In this document: piece after piece, positions 35,960-48,543 of the stretch
Numbering within the stretch: the first letter of the stretch is position 1
Layout: each line of letters opens with the position of its first letter
NCBI RefSeq assembly: GCF_030272615.1
Contig: NC_081411.1
Coordinates: 829,950,160-830,014,159 of the forward strand
Direction of reading: 5' to 3'
DNA length: 64,000 bases
Source of the DNA: Cryptomeria japonica
Taxonomy: Eukaryota > Streptophyta > Pinopsida > Cupressales > Cupressaceae
Position numbers and translations under genes: made by a program
Notes under the pieces: model-generated
Told to the model about the DNA's origin: nothing
What the model saw: the letters and a program-made list of their open reading frames with translations, nothing else
Database searches by the model: none

Positions 35960-36121
35960 TTTGATACTCATCATGTAAATCTGCAGTCATTTGATTGTGC
36001 TTATTGTTTCTTTACTAGAGGAGTACATTTTTTCTATATATTTAGAGATGTTTTTACATAGCCTCACAAGGAGGTCAAGCATAAAATATTTAAATTTTTT
36101 GGTGATACAATAGAATTATGA
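35960..36121 (+). pseudogene. Terpene synthase last-exon fragment 1
   Basis: In one frame, 35984-36121 reads SFDCAYCFFTRG, HFFYIFRD, KEVKHKIFKFFGD and ends IEL-stop (TGA at 36119), with one internal TAG at about 36059. This matches the C-terminal end of plant class I terpene synthases and the last exon of the pseudogene at 49529-51027. The following 350 bp match its 3' UTR (TGCTTATTTAGATTGAATTG). Nothing of the catalytic exons is present, so this is a gene-end relic. Confidence 0.8.
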
Positions 36122-36581
36122 AAAAAAAAGTTTACATAATCTAAAAATTTAAATTCTTTCTTTATTCTAGCTTTCCAATAAGATATAAACTTACATGATA
36201 CTTCTAGTTTTATTATATATTGTAATAATTTCTTTGTAACTACAATTCATCTATGCTTATTTAGATTGAATTGTAACTTATTTTTTAGATAGAATTGGCA
36301 TGTTATATGATTTTCATATGTATTTTGTATAACTTTTGTATATAAAACAAGTGTTCAGTGTCTCTAACCTTTATTCAAATTTGATTAAAGTTAAGAAAGT
36401 TATTTGATTAATGTTGTCATTTTAATTTTTCTATCATACTATTATAATATAATTGAAATATGTTGTACCCCACCTCAAATTTCTATTGTAATTTATTTAT
36501 TTTATGAAAAAAATATTGGTTTGAAGTTTCATGATTTTGTTGAAAATACAAAATTTCTTCATTAATATCACAATTTAAGAA

Positions 36582-39024
36582 GCATGAATTACTATTACCC
36601 AACCCTCATAGATCCAATTAATTTAAACTATCACTTGATTATAGGGTAAACTCCCAATGAGATATTTTGGTGGTCTAGACCCCAAGTAACTTGGCTGTCT
36701 ACTCCTCGCAACCCTAGTCGCTCACTTGGAAGCCCACTCCCCCTAGCATGCACCTAGACCTTAGGGTATTGCAATACAAATAACAATAACAACAAGGAGG
36801 CTCATATAAAAAGAATCCACAAATATCATCAACATAAACATATACCAATCTGAAACATAGGCAAAGCCAAAATGCCAATATATAACTCAAGAGCCTTGAC
36901 CATAAATCAAAACATCAATAAACAAGAGTAAGGAATATCCCTCTTACTCAACTGTACATAAGAAAATCCTCTTCAACTATGAGAAAAAAACATCTTGTTG
37001 GAGCCATCAAGAACCATCCTCTACAGTAAGAAATTCTCCTTCTTGCTAGAGCTATAATAACATATAACAACATCTCCCAACAACAAGGTATTATCCTTAT
37101 TTCTGAAGCCAAAACAACAATAAAATAGCCAATACTAAACCATAATTCATTCTCAAAAACACAAGGAAATCAAAAAATGTCTCTTTTATATGGATAAACC
37201 AAGAAAATCCAATCCAAAACACTAAAACCATAAAAACATTACCATTGATGAGGCAATTTAGTGCTTACACAAGAAAGATTAGCACATATACCAATTCTTT
37301 TAGTGCATAGACCAAATTAGCGCATCCGCTTGGATAGACTTAGAATATGAATTAACAAGTCATGAAAAAGTCTTAGAAATCTCTAAGCATATGAAATAAC
37401 TTGAAAACCAACCCAAATAAGGCACAATACAAAGTATAGACTCAGAAAATACACAAATACATAGGATATCTAAATCTCGATACGACATGTGCTTCCACAA
37501 CTAGACACAATTCAAATTCCAGCAAAGCAACATAAATAAAGCTCAAAGGAGAAGTGAATCCATATCCTTCCATAAAAATAAATAGCATTCAGAACAATTC
37601 CTTTAGACATCATCAAGACAAGATACCAAGACTTCCAAACATTCATGGGCATTCATGATATTACCCAAAAAATAAATAAAGCCACATCCAATAACAAGAT
37701 TAAAAAACCATCTCTGACAATCACAACAATTAGAATTCATAAAATATAATAATTTTCCCTAGATATAATGATGATAATAAACTATGAAAAGAATCTAACA
37801 ACTTCCCATACCCACAGGCAAGCTTTCATAGACAATCTTTTTGGAAACAAAATGTGAAGAAGGGCAAAATCTCCAACCTGAAGGAATAAAAGTTATGCCA
37901 AAGAAATTTGAAGATGAGAAATCCCAAATACCCAAGCTCCAACCAAATCAAAATCTAGCAACGCAACAACCACCAAAATCACAAAAAAACTCCAAGAAGC
38001 CAACCCTAGTAAATACATAGAAAAATCAATCTATAGAAAATTATTCAAAAAATATAGAAACATAAAATTCCATAAAAATATATTTCATACCAACCCTCTT
38101 GAATACCAAGGTAATAATATAAAATATTATTTAATTAACTTACCCCCAATATATACAACCAATAGTAAAATAGGGTAGGTAAGGAATATAATATTTAATT
38201 ATCCCTATAGATAAAAGGGAAAGAATAATATAAGAAACCAATAATAAATTAAACCATGGGAACAATTAAATATAAAAGCCCTATAATAGAATAACCAAGG
38301 TAATATAAATGAATACTCTAAATTACTATTAAATCCTCAAGTATATAAATAGATAATAATTCCAAAATACTCAATTAATAAATTAATTAAACAATAAATA
38401 ATAAATATCCAATAAACATTTAAACCAATAAATAAATATTATTCAAGCCAATATTATAAATATTAATAAGTCACCCAATAATTAATTAAATAACCAAATA
38501 CTCACAACACCACAAGGCAACCATACATTGGGTCAACATTGTCACATAAGAATCTAACCATTGGCACAAGCCAAGATGCATAAACTGACAAGGATGGCAA
38601 CTTAAGCCTAGAGTGTAGAATGAGATTTCATGTCATCTCTGATCAACTTGCCATTGGAATAAAGACATGCTCAGACCTATGAGACTAGGTGGAGTTGATG
38701 TTTGGTACTTCCAAACTTGTCACCGCCAATACATGTATGAAAACATATATAATAACATATATCATGAAATAGACAAACAAGTGAAGGGGAAGCACAATGC
38801 CATTTTGTGCTCATGAATGAGTGGTATGACATTGAACCCCCATCACAAACACAGTAGAAGACAGTCATGACAACCAAGCTCTATCATAATCACCATCATA
38901 TCCAATATAATCATGAATTAGGGTTAGTACATGGTAAGATACCATAAAATTATCATCAAGTAGGCTAAGCTATATCAATATGATCCATTGATGTTAAAAA
39001 ATGCATGACGAATTAGGGAGGGGC
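36582..39024 (-). mobile_element. Family E repeat copy E1 (about 2.4 kb, minus orientation)
   Basis: Read on the minus strand it starts TGCCCCTCCCTAATTCGTC at 39024 and ends near 36582 after the CCCTAAGGTCTAGGTGCATG and GAGGAGTAGACAGCCAAG blocks. Copies E2 and E3 show the same ordered landmarks, including GTCATACCACTCATTCATGA and CCAATGGCAAGTTGATC. The interior (38080-38500) is very AT-rich. No coding capacity or primer site was seen. It is best explained as a long LTR or other non-coding repeat of an unidentified family. Confidence 0.65.
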
Positions 39025-39139
39025 ACTACATGCATTCCCATGGGAAGTTTTCACAAGAAAATAAGACTTCATAAATCCATTTGGAGTTAAATATAAAATC
39101 ATCTGAATGAATCAATATATCATTTATCTATTTTTACAA

Positions 39140-39301
39140 TTTGATACTCATCATGTAAATCTGCAGTCATTTGATTGTGCTTAGAGTTTCTTTACTAGAG
39201 GAGCACATTTTTTCTATATATTTAGAGATGTTCTTACATATTCTTAGAAGGACGTCAAGCATAAAATATTTAAATTTTTTGGTGATACAATAGAATTATG
39301 A
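39140..39301 (+). pseudogene. Terpene synthase last-exon fragment 2
   Basis: A paralogue of fragment 1: TRGAHFFYIFRD, DVKHKIFKFFGD and IEL-stop (TGA at 39299), with TAG codons inside. It has the same 3' flank, which is interrupted at 39646 by the LINE and resumes at 47678. The shared upstream E-repeat end and shared downstream flank mean fragments 1 and 2 come from one segmental duplication. Confidence 0.8.
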
Positions 39302-39629
39302 AAAAAAAGAAGTTTATATCATCTAAAAAATGAAATTCTTTCTTTATTCTAGCTTTCCAATTAGTTATAAACTTACATGATACTTCTAGTTTTATTATAT
39401 ATTGTAATAATTTCTTTGTAACTACAATTCATCTATGCTTATTTAGATTGAATTGTAACTTATCTTTTAGATATAATTGGCATGTTATATGGTTTTCATA
39501 TGTATTTTGTATAAGTTTTGTATATAAAACAAGTGTTCTGTGTCTCTAACCTTTATTCAAATTTGATTAAAGTTACGAAAATCATTTGATTAATGTTGTC
39601 ATTTTAATTTTTCTATCATAATATTATAA

Positions 39630-39646
39630 TATAATTGAAATATGTT
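39630..39646. repeat. 17-bp target-site duplication of the LINE (left copy)
   Basis: The same 17 bases, TATAATTGAAATATGTT, occur at 47678-47694 on the other side of the LINE and once, uninterrupted, at 36448-36464 in the duplicated flank. The length is typical of LINE integration. Confidence 0.93.
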
Positions 39647-39864
39647 TTGATTAAGTAAAAGAAGGTATTTGAAAGGTACCCAAACCTTGTACAAACCAAG
39701 AGAAAGAACTACTAAAACAAGTGCCTGGTCACTTCAAAAAACAAAATGAACCCACTGAAAGGAATCAACTTAACACAACATTACATAATAAAGTATCTCG
39801 GTATAGACAACAATAGGAAAGCATAAAGATAGCAAAGAGACCTAACTAGGGACAGCAACAAAAA

Positions 39865-41559
39865 CTAAATACTAGTCATAATTTCCTCAATGTGAACAAC
39901 CATTTGTTTCATGCTATTCGCTGAGGTCTTCAGATCCTCCAACTCATGACCTTTGATGTCACCTTTTTTCTTTGTGTTAGCTCTAGTCCTCCTTTCATGC
40001 CCTTTCTTGTTTGATTGCTCTTTATCACCATCCTTTTCTGCATCATTCTCGAACCTATTAATAAGGATGTTCATGTTGTCCACCGAGGATTTGAGGATTT
40101 GGAAATTCTGGTCGGCAATCTTCTTTACATTGAGCCCCAGCTTGTCAATTCTGGTGCTGAAATCTTTCATTTTGTTTTCCATTTCCTTAGGATCTCCCAT
40201 CTCATTGACCTTTTTCTCCATTGCCATAATTTTTCCAACCATACATTCAATAGCTTGTGCATTATGCAGAACGGCCACCAGTTCTTTAACATGTTCTGCC
40301 AAGGGCTTGTCACCAACTATAATTCTTGCAATGGCCTGTGTATCAGTTTTCAAACTATTAACATCCTTCATCATAGTAGTGATGGTCCCATAGAAGGCCT
40401 TAATAGTGTCTTTGTCACCATTGTCAATTTTATCCCCTTTTTCCTCCTTATGCAGATTTGTGGTATTCACGGTCTCCAAATTATCCATCACCGGGTTACC
40501 CTCCCCTTCTTTATCTAGACTATCAACCACCTTGTTTTCTTCAGCCTCCTCTTCCAATTCAATCTGAACATGATTGAAGTCACAATTGCTCCCCTTTTTA
40601 ATGTTCTTTTTCTAAGCCTTCTTTCCAGTGGTTTTCCCTTTCCTTTTTTTAGCAGATTTTTCCTCAAGTGATTCAGTAGCAGAGTCCGACATATCAGAGT
40701 CCACAATAATCCTCCTCTTCTTGGCCCTAATCCTCCCTTTCTTGCTAGTTTCCTCTAACTCTCCCTTGATATCTGAGTCAAAATTAAAACCACTATCCTT
40801 ACTTTCTGTAGTTTCATCTCTAGCATTTTTGCCTTTGATAGGCTTTTCAATGCACTTCCTTTAGCATTTTGTAAACCAGGACCATTAGCCCCTAGTGGAG
40901 GGCATGATCACCTTTAGGATCCCTCTAGATTTCCTTTGTAGTATGATCCATAGAATAGGCAAGGTAATAGGGAAGGCTAACCCTTTCTCCATGATGAAAA
41001 TGATTAAGAAGAACGAAGTGATGCTCGTAGGCCCTGGTAAACCTACCATTTAAGGTAATGTATTCAATAGAAGCGAAAATAACAAACCTCCAAGGCCTAC
41101 AAATTCTCTCTGGGGAGTGGTAAGAATTGTCAATTTTGATCATCTTTCACCTCTCTCCATCCATAACTGGAAACTTGTCTATAGCTTTGTCAGATATTCC
41201 TTTGTCCCTATAAAATTTCATACCCTCAATAGACATCCCTATGGCCTTAGCAAGAACCTCTTCGTCGACATTCATCATCTATGAACCAATCAAAATTTTT
41301 CCATTTCTCCAGTTCTTGATGAAGTAAGAAGTAATTGTGGAGTCTTTCCCACTTAGTCATTCCATGAAAACATTCATTCCTCCCTACTGGAGGATATCCC
41401 AGACTTCTTCATTCTTTCTCCAGTCCAAGCAGGAAGCAGGTTCAAATCTCTTCTTGTTACCTCCCATTTTTCCAGCTCCTTCCTTGCAATGCCTTCTCTC
41501 GATTTGATCACTTCCCCTCTGGTTTCTGTGGTTATTCTATAAGAGCGCCCATAATCCAT
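39865..41559 (-). pseudogene. Extra coding region downstream of LINE ORF2 (accessory ORF)
   Basis: Collinear minus-strand pieces in different frames. 41559-41374 is charged. About 41280-40925 reads EEVLAKAIGMSIEGMKFYRD, one TGA, then WRFVIFASIEYITLNGRF and HHFVLLNHFHHGERVSLPYY. 40706-40515 is Lys/Arg-rich. 40557-39865 is 230 codons with an acidic start, long helical stretches of coiled-coil type (ENKMKDFSTRIDKLGLNVKK) and a basic patch (KKGHERRTRANTKKKGD). It contains no RT, nuclease or RNase H motif. It resembles a type of globular-plus-coiled-coil protein carried by other plant repeats, but I cannot name the family. It is either a third ORF of this LINE lineage or flanking DNA carried along by 3' transduction. 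Confidence 0.6.
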
Positions 41560-41640
41560 GCCAAGTAATTATGATAAGACACCTATTTAAAAGTTCATTA
41601 TCTTCAAACGAGCCCTGCATCGAAAAAGGTGGAAAGGTCA

Positions 41641-44600
41641 TTAGAAATAATGATTAAAAGTACCAGGTTGCCTTGTATAGCTTTGGTCTTGATTGAGCAA
41701 GGATTTCATTTCGCTTGCAATCTCTGTTTCACCATAATTAGTAATGATGTCTCCCGACTAGCAGGCCAAGTTGGCAGCCCAGTCAGCACAAGAGTTGGCC
41801 TCCCTATAAACATGTGTAAAAAAACACATGTCAAACTCTTTGCTAATTTTCCTAGTAGCTTTAATAGCATTACTAATAGACCAAGACACTAGGAATTTCA
41901 TATTTAAATAGTTGATAATGTTTAAGGAGTATCCTTCACACCAAACTTTAGTGCATTTGGCTTCCTTGGCAAGGATCATCCCATGATAGGCCGCCATGGC
42001 TTCAACTACATGATTGGTTTGATTTCCTATGGGAATACATTTAATGATTTTACATATTCCCCATTCATCCCTTAGGACCACTCCACATCCAGCAACCCCC
42101 AGGTTACCCTTAGAGGCCCTGTCAAAATTGATTTTCATCCATCCTCTGGGCAGGCTGATCCATCTCACTCCCTCTCTAGGGTTGCTTTGAACACTCTCTT
42201 GACCCTTTAGTCTCCACTTTTTATAGATACATTGATCCTCCTTAGTGTGAGGATTATCCAAACCACCTATGATATTCAGATTTTCCACTATGCTTCTTCT
42301 TATTTTTTCAAACACAATTTTAGCCTTAGTAGTCTTTTCCCTGAAAATTCTATCATTTCTCTCTTTCCAAAGACCCCAACACATGTGGGGTAAAGCAATT
42401 TTCCATAATAAGGTTGTGGTTTTGTTTTTTGAAGGATGATGCCAAGAGTTGAAAATTTCCTGAATCGAATTAGGGAAGCTCCAACTAATATTGAATTGAT
42501 CTAGATAGTTTCCCCAAACATCAACAGAGAAGGGACAATGGAAGAGCATATGATTTATAGTCTCCTCATTCTGCTTGTAGAGAATATAGAAACTAGGTAT
42601 GCTGATACCTCTTTTTCTGATATTCTCAATAGTGAGAATTTTGTCTTGAAGGGCTATCCAAAAGAAAATATTGATTTTGGGGATGAGCCCTTTCACCCAA
42701 GCTTTGGCCTAGCAAGGACTTTCCATGTTCTTGAACTATTGATGATATAGAGAAGTCACTAAAAAAGTACCGCTAGCTGTGAGTTTCCAAATTATTTGGT
42801 CTTCTTCTTCAATCCTCACCATAGAGTTCATAACTTTGTTCAAACTACCTAAAGATTGATCCACTTGAGATAAGTCTTTCCACTGTCCATCTTTCCAGTA
42901 ATCCTCAACCTTGGTTCCAAATCTTTCCTTGCATTGGTTCTGATATCTGTTCCACTTAGGGTTTCCATTCAAAGGGGAATCCAGAAGCCAAGGGTCCTCC
43001 CAAAATTGAACAAGATTCCCTTTCCCTAACTTCCACTTTGTACCTTTGATAATTAAGTCTCTAGTCCTAGAGACATTTTTCCAAATATTGGAACCAATTG
43101 GAATGATCTCTTCTTTAAGGAAACTTTGAAGATTCGGGCATTGGCTTTTGTATTTGTTGTCCCATATTTTTTTCCACTCTCCTTGATTTCTATATCCTCT
43201 CCAAATCTACTTGGCCATGAGGTGATCATTTATGTCTCTTATTCTTCTAAGGCCAAGACCTCCTTTATTCTTAGGCTTATAGACCTTTTCCCATGCAATT
43301 AAGTTTATTTTCATCTTCTCTTCCACCCCTATCCATAAGAAGGATCTCTGAATATTTTCAATGGCCTCAACATACTTAGCTCGAATCCTGAACAGACTGA
43401 TGGCATAGAGGGGGATACTTTGCAGAGTGGATTTAAGAAGTTGGACCTTACTTGCTTGACTAAGGAGAGCTCCTTTCCATCCAGATAGTGTTTTGTGGAA
43501 TTTATCCACCAAGGCTCCCCAAAAGGTGTTTGGGGGATCAAGGCCTAAGGGGAGCCCCAAGTAAGAAGTAGGCATACTACCAATTTGGCCTCCCAGAATG
43601 TCACTAATTTTAATCCTCCTTCTTTCCGGGGTATTGATAAAATAAACAAAGCTTTTAGACCAATTAATTAGCTGACCAGTGGCCTCTCCATAGTTGTCCA
43701 AAGCCTTTTTTAGTCTTCTAGAGTCCTTTACAGTGGCTTTTCCCATTATTATAGAGTCATCAACAAACTGCTAATGAGAGCATATTTGATCTACCGAAGA
43801 AGGATTCAAACCGCAAAACTCCCTTTTCTCAACTAGCTTACCAATACATCTCCCCAAGCATTCTGCCATGATGATGAAGATCACTGGAGATAGAGGATCC
43901 CCCTACCTGAGACCTCTTGAGGCTTTAAAGAAAGGAGAGGGGGAGCCATTCATTAAAATAGAGAAAGAAGCCGAAGAAACAAGTTGTCTAATAAGGCTGA
44001 CACTTCTAGGACTAAAGCCAAAAGCAAAGAGAACATCCACCATAAAATCCCAATCCACTCTATCGTAGGCTTTAGAGAGATCCAGTTTCAAAAAAAAACC
44101 TTCTTTTTTAGAGAATGCCAGTGAATGGATATTTTCATGAACAGGGATGATAGAATCCAAAACTTGTCTTCTCGGGACAAAACCTCTTTGCTGAGGCAAA
44201 ATGATGGAGGGTAGCAACTTCAAAATTCTAGAGGTTAGGACCTTAGAGATAATCTTATAGAGAGAGTTGCATAAACTTATAGGTCTAAAAAGATCCATAG
44301 AATCTGCCACCATCTTTTTGGAAATGAGAGCAATAAAAGTACCATTAACTTCTTTTAACAGTTTTCTAGCACCAAAAAACTCTTTCACAACTCTTGTGAC
44401 ATCATCTCCTATAATATGCCAGTACATTTGGAAGAAAAACATGGGAAAGCCATCCAAACGTGGGGTTTTGTTGCCTTCAAAGGATTTGACAGCTATCAAA
44501 ATTTCTTCATGGGAAGGGATAACCGACAGGTGATCATTTTGTTCCTCCCCCAAAATGGTAGGTATGCTCAAAATGGTAGGTATGCTATCCAAAAGTTCCC

Positions 44601-45852
44601 TTTGTGCTTGTATTTCCAGATTCGGGTCCTTAGCAAGTAAATTAGAGAAAAAATCCATAGCAGCCTTTCTCATGGAATCATCATCAACAAGACATCTGCC
44701 ATTCACTTTGATCTGAACAATTCTATTCATGGCCTTATGTCTTAAGGTGGACATATGGAAGTATTTAGTGTTCCTATCCCCCTCCTTTAACCAGACATTC
44801 CTCGATCTTTGTTCCCAGTAGGTTTCCTCTTTAGCTATTATATCAAGATATCTCATAAGAATAGCATCTTCAGTGTTTCTAGACATATTAGTGTAACCAT
44901 TGATCTGTATCTCATCTTGGATTTCCTTGAGCTATAAGAGGGTTGGAGCTTTTGAGGTAAAGATGTTCCCAAAGCAATCCTTATTCCACTTCTTAACATT
45001 ATCTTTAACATTTTTCAGCTTTTTGACCACTTTGTACATGGCGTTCCCTTCAATACTGACTTGCCACCATTCCTTAATCTTACTTTCCAGATCCAGGTGT
45101 CTAGTCCACATTTTTTCAAATCTATAAGGGAAATGTCTTCTTTTGTTCTTAACATCAGATATGAAGGTTATGGGATAATGATCAGATCCAGCCCTTATGT
45201 GAGAGGATAATGAACAATCATGAAGATTATACCAATCTAAGGAAAGAAGAGCTCTATCGAGTCTAACTTGGATCAGATTCTCACCACTTCTTCTGTTGGT
45301 CCAGGTGTATTTGACTCCTTGCAACTCCAGATCATGAATTGCATTATTGTTTATGAAGTCCATCAAGTCCAGTCTATTATCCAGATTAGCTTGACTCCCT
45401 CCCTTTTTCTCATTTTCCTTCAGGGGAGTATTGAAATCTCCCATAATTATCCAACTGTCCTTAGCAAACCTACTTCTCAACCTAGTTAGATATCTCCACA
45501 TCTCACTTCTACCATTCTTTGTGTTGGGGGTGTAGGTGTTAGTTAGAACCCAAGTTGTATAATTCTTAATGTGCTTAAATCTTATACAAGCCAGATTGTT
45601 GTCCTGAATCAACACCTCTCCTTCTACATTGTTTTTGTTCCAGAAGGTAACAATTCCTCCCGATGCACCTTTTGAACTACCTCCGTTGACTCCACCATTT
45701 TTTAACATATTCAAACTTTCAACTTTATCTTTAACCATCTTAGTTTCTTGAATAAAAAAAATATCAAGGTTTTTATCTCTAATCATATTTTTAACTAAAT
45801 TATGCTTGTGGGGACTATTAAGTCCCCTAATGTTCCAGGAGATTATTTTCAT
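41641..45852 (-). pseudogene. LINE ORF2: endonuclease, reverse transcriptase, RNase H
   Basis: A single frame of about 1,400 codons from ATG at 45852 to TAA at 41641. The APE-type endonuclease shows ISWNIRGLNSP, FIQETKM, MGDFNTPL and GSDHYPI. RT shows FRPISLCNSLYKIISKVL, QRGFVPRRQ, KLDLSKAYDRVDWDFM and the catalytic FVDDS. A zinc-finger-like region follows (INIFFWIALQDKILT), then RNase H (KINFDRAS, VVEAMAAYHGM, HVYREANSCADWAAN). The frame is never shifted. It is broken only by seven in-frame stops, all TAG, at 44932, 43903, 43771, 43207, 42736, 42709 and 41758. Inactive copy. Confidence 0.92.
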
Positions 45853-46471
45853 GGATTTTTGGAAACACCTACCTCAAAGATGGTTCTTTGGGTACCATCT
45901 GCTAAGTTCCTGCTTGTTTCCAAAGATCTTTTCTCAGAATTTGAGTGTCTTCCTAGAGAAGTATGTTGTGCTCCTACATCACCAAGCCTGCTTCTGGTGT
46001 TTCTAGTCATTGTACTATTGATTGGGTTGTTGTTATTCTTTTTTTTTTGCTTGTTCCTTCTTTTATCCTCTGTTGCTTCTTCATCCTTATGCTTTGTTTC
46101 ATTCTTCCCCAGTGCCTTTTTTATGTCTTCTTCATCTCCCCATTTTGGATCTTGTTCTTCCAAAAACACCAGCTTTCCCTTTGCTGGGGTGGTTAGAGAA
46201 ATTTCTGATAGCCCTTGGCCCAGAATGGTATCAGGTTGGGCCTCCTGGAACTAGTCTATTTCTTTATCTTGGTCTTGAGATTCTAAAACAAGGTTAAAGT
46301 TATCTTCTTCCTCTTTGACTGAGGGTTTTTTTTTTCTTTATCTGGGACTAACTCTTTCTTGTCCTCTTCTGGTTCTTCTTGCTGAGTGTTGTCTTTTTCT
46401 TTGTACTCTAAGTCCTCAACCTTCTGCTCTAGCATCTGAATCTTTAGTTCATTACCCACTTCACTAGTAAT

Positions 46472-47655
46472 TTATTCCTCCACCCGTCCTATTTGAGACT
46501 GATTCTCCTGATTAAGATCATTAGATTCCAAGGCTTTTAGTGGCTTGTCTACTTTTTTCCAGACCTTAGTTTGGGGGAAGGGTTTATCCTCCATATTTGG
46601 ACATTTTTTAGCCCAGTGTCCAACCTTTTTACAATGGAAACAGGCAAAGGGGATTGTTTCATAAACAATATTTTTCTTCCACTTCCCCAATTTCAATTCT
46701 ATATCTATTTCCTCTGGCATGTTCATGTCAGGTCTGACTCTAACACAGATCCTAGGGTAAATTAGTCTTCTTCTGGATGCTGTGACCTGGTCAATAGTGA
46801 TGAGCTCCCCAAAGGTATTGGCAATTCTTGCAAAAATGTCTTCCTCCTAGAATTCCATTGGGAGCCTAGGGAGCTTGACCCACACCGAGACTTGGACCAA
46901 AAAATTCTTTCCTTTCGCTACATTAGGGTACCACTTCTGGATGTACATAATGTATTTACCTATTGTCCAAGATCCACTACAAAGAATGTTTCTTCTATCC
47001 TCATCATAGGAAAAAGAGAAAGATAGACAACCTTTGTTCATTGCTACCACATCAACCTGACCTTTCAGGTTCCACTTTCTTTTGATAAATCCATGAACTA
47101 TTTCTATATTAGGTCTTGACCCAAAAAAATTACCAATCAAAGTGTTTTCCATTCTAGCAATGTTTTGATCTATGATTTGGTCTGGAACAATGATAGCAAA
47201 CTTGCCTTGAGACACATTTGAGGAGTTTTTAACAAGAGGCAATGAGGACTTACCTTTAGGCTTAACCCCAAATAGCTAGGACCACTTACGTGTTTGTCCA
47301 TTGGGTCCCCCCTTTGGGTCCATTGACGAAAGAACCTTTTCTGGGTGATCTTTTCCTTCCACCGTATTCTCTGAGACACAAATTGCTTGTTGTCCTTGTG
47401 CTCCTACCGAGTTGTCATCTTCTATTTTTGAAGTTTGAACCTACTCTTTCTCGCTCTCATCTATTAACCGCTCATCACGTGGTGTTGGTCCTCCCCTTGG
47501 GTCCCCCAAAACCATGGGATCATCAGGGTCCTTTCCATCTGAACCCCCCCCCCCTCTGCAAGAATCTCTGTGTCATTTGTCGCCTGCTGTCCCGATGCCG
47601 ATCCAAAACTCTTGCTCAAATTTGAATACTGGATCCAACCACCCTCCATATCCAA
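46472..47655 (-). pseudogene. LINE ORF1 (nucleic-acid-binding, DUF4283-like)
   Basis: The start region is at 47655 (MDMEGGWIQYSN). The core domain at 47242-46847 includes NTLIGNFFGSRPNIE, KRKWNLKGQVDVVAMNKGC and VSVWVKLPRLPMEF, recognisable as the DUF4283 domain of plant L1 ORF1. A TAG at 46847 replaces the Trp usually following PMEF. It continues with DMNMPEEIDIELKLGKWKK, the knuckle CFHCKKVGHWAKKC (C-X2-C-X4-H-X4-C intact) and a polar tail. Frameshifts lie between the start region and the core. The role in a live element is RNA binding during target-primed reverse transcription. Confidence 0.85.
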
Positions 47656-47677
47656 GTGATTTATGTACGACTACCTG

Positions 47678-47694
47678 TATAATTGAAATATGTT
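47678..47694. repeat. 17-bp target-site duplication of the LINE (right copy)
   Basis: Identical to 39630-39646. It directly precedes ATACCCCAC, which continues the terpene synthase flank as in the uninterrupted paralogue at 36465. Confidence 0.93.
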
Positions 47695-48543
47695 ATACCC
47701 CACTTCAAATTTTTATTGTAATTTATTTATTTTATGAAAAAAATGTTGGTTTGAAGTTTCATGATTTTGTTGAAAATACAAAATTTCTTCATTAATATCA
47801 CAATTTAAGAAGGATGAGGTAATTTTTGACAATGACTATTAAAACATTAAATGTTTTTGTTGATGGTATAATGATAGTAGTCTAATTCTAATTAAAACAT
47901 TAAATGTTTTTGTTGATGGTATTAGTGCTTCTACATGAATGTATTATAGCTTCAATGAATATTAAACTGTAAATGGAGATGATAATTGTATAAGTGATCC
48001 AATTTAAATAGCTTATAACTTTAAAGACTATTCTTTGAAAAATCATAGTGTTTATAAATCAAAAGAAAATGCACTAAGAGTTTTATGCTTGCCTTATACA
48101 GTGATTTGTGTTCGTGTGTGCAGTGGCATATTTCTTTTCTTAAAAAATAAAATAAAATGTATTACTTGAATTGGACACCAGAAAAAATATATCTTATTTC
48201 AACAACTCTTTCAGACTAAACAAATTTTATCATGATTCTCACAACCAATACTATTTACATTATATGGTGTCTTGGTTGAAGCATCCCTCTATATCTTTTA
48301 CTATCATGCAAGAACTAAATGAGAGAACTCTCAAGTCATAGTTACATAAAGATATTCTCGTAGAAATACACATAAAGTTAGTATAAAATGATATAAACTA
48401 ATTTCATTTTATTATTAAAATATATTTACAAAGTATAAATAAAATTTGAGTGAAAAAATTAATTATACAATGTAATCAATATTATTGAAAATAAAATATA
48501 ATTTTTTAATATGTATAAATGTTTCATTATAATAGATTGTTGG
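47695..48543. other. Continuation of duplicated terpene synthase flank, then AT-rich DNA
   Basis: 47695-47812 matches 36465-36582 and continues the segment cut by the LINE. Within it and beyond, a 32-bp unit ATTAAAACATTAAATG... occurs at 47838 and again at 47891. The rest to 48543 is AT-rich with no gene recognised. Confidence 0.7.

Larger units (their letters stand above)
39647..47677 (-). mobile_element. L1-type LINE, 8.0 kb, with extra 3' ORF region
   Basis: Bounded by the 17-bp target duplications, it reads on the minus strand. ORF1 carries a DUF4283-like domain and a CCHC knuckle, and ORF2 has endonuclease, RT, zinc-finger and RNase H regions. About 2 kb follows with a further coding track (39865-41559) before the 3' end. 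There is no clear poly(A): the 3' end reads ACTTAATCAA before the duplication. ORF1 begins within about 25 bases of the 5' boundary, so the 5' UTR is missing or very short. At 8 kb it is longer than the 6-7 kb usual for plant L1 elements because of the extra region. Confidence 0.92.

Noticed and set aside
39953-40518. Plus-strand frames of 146 and 167 codons, one hydrophobic
   Set aside because: They are shadows opposite the 230-codon coiled-coil ORF of the LINE extra region and have no motif of their own.
45802-46297. Hydrophobic plus-strand frames of 66-150 codons
   Set aside because: They lie opposite the LINE ORF1-ORF2 junction, where the minus strand carries the ORF1 tail and the ORF2 start.
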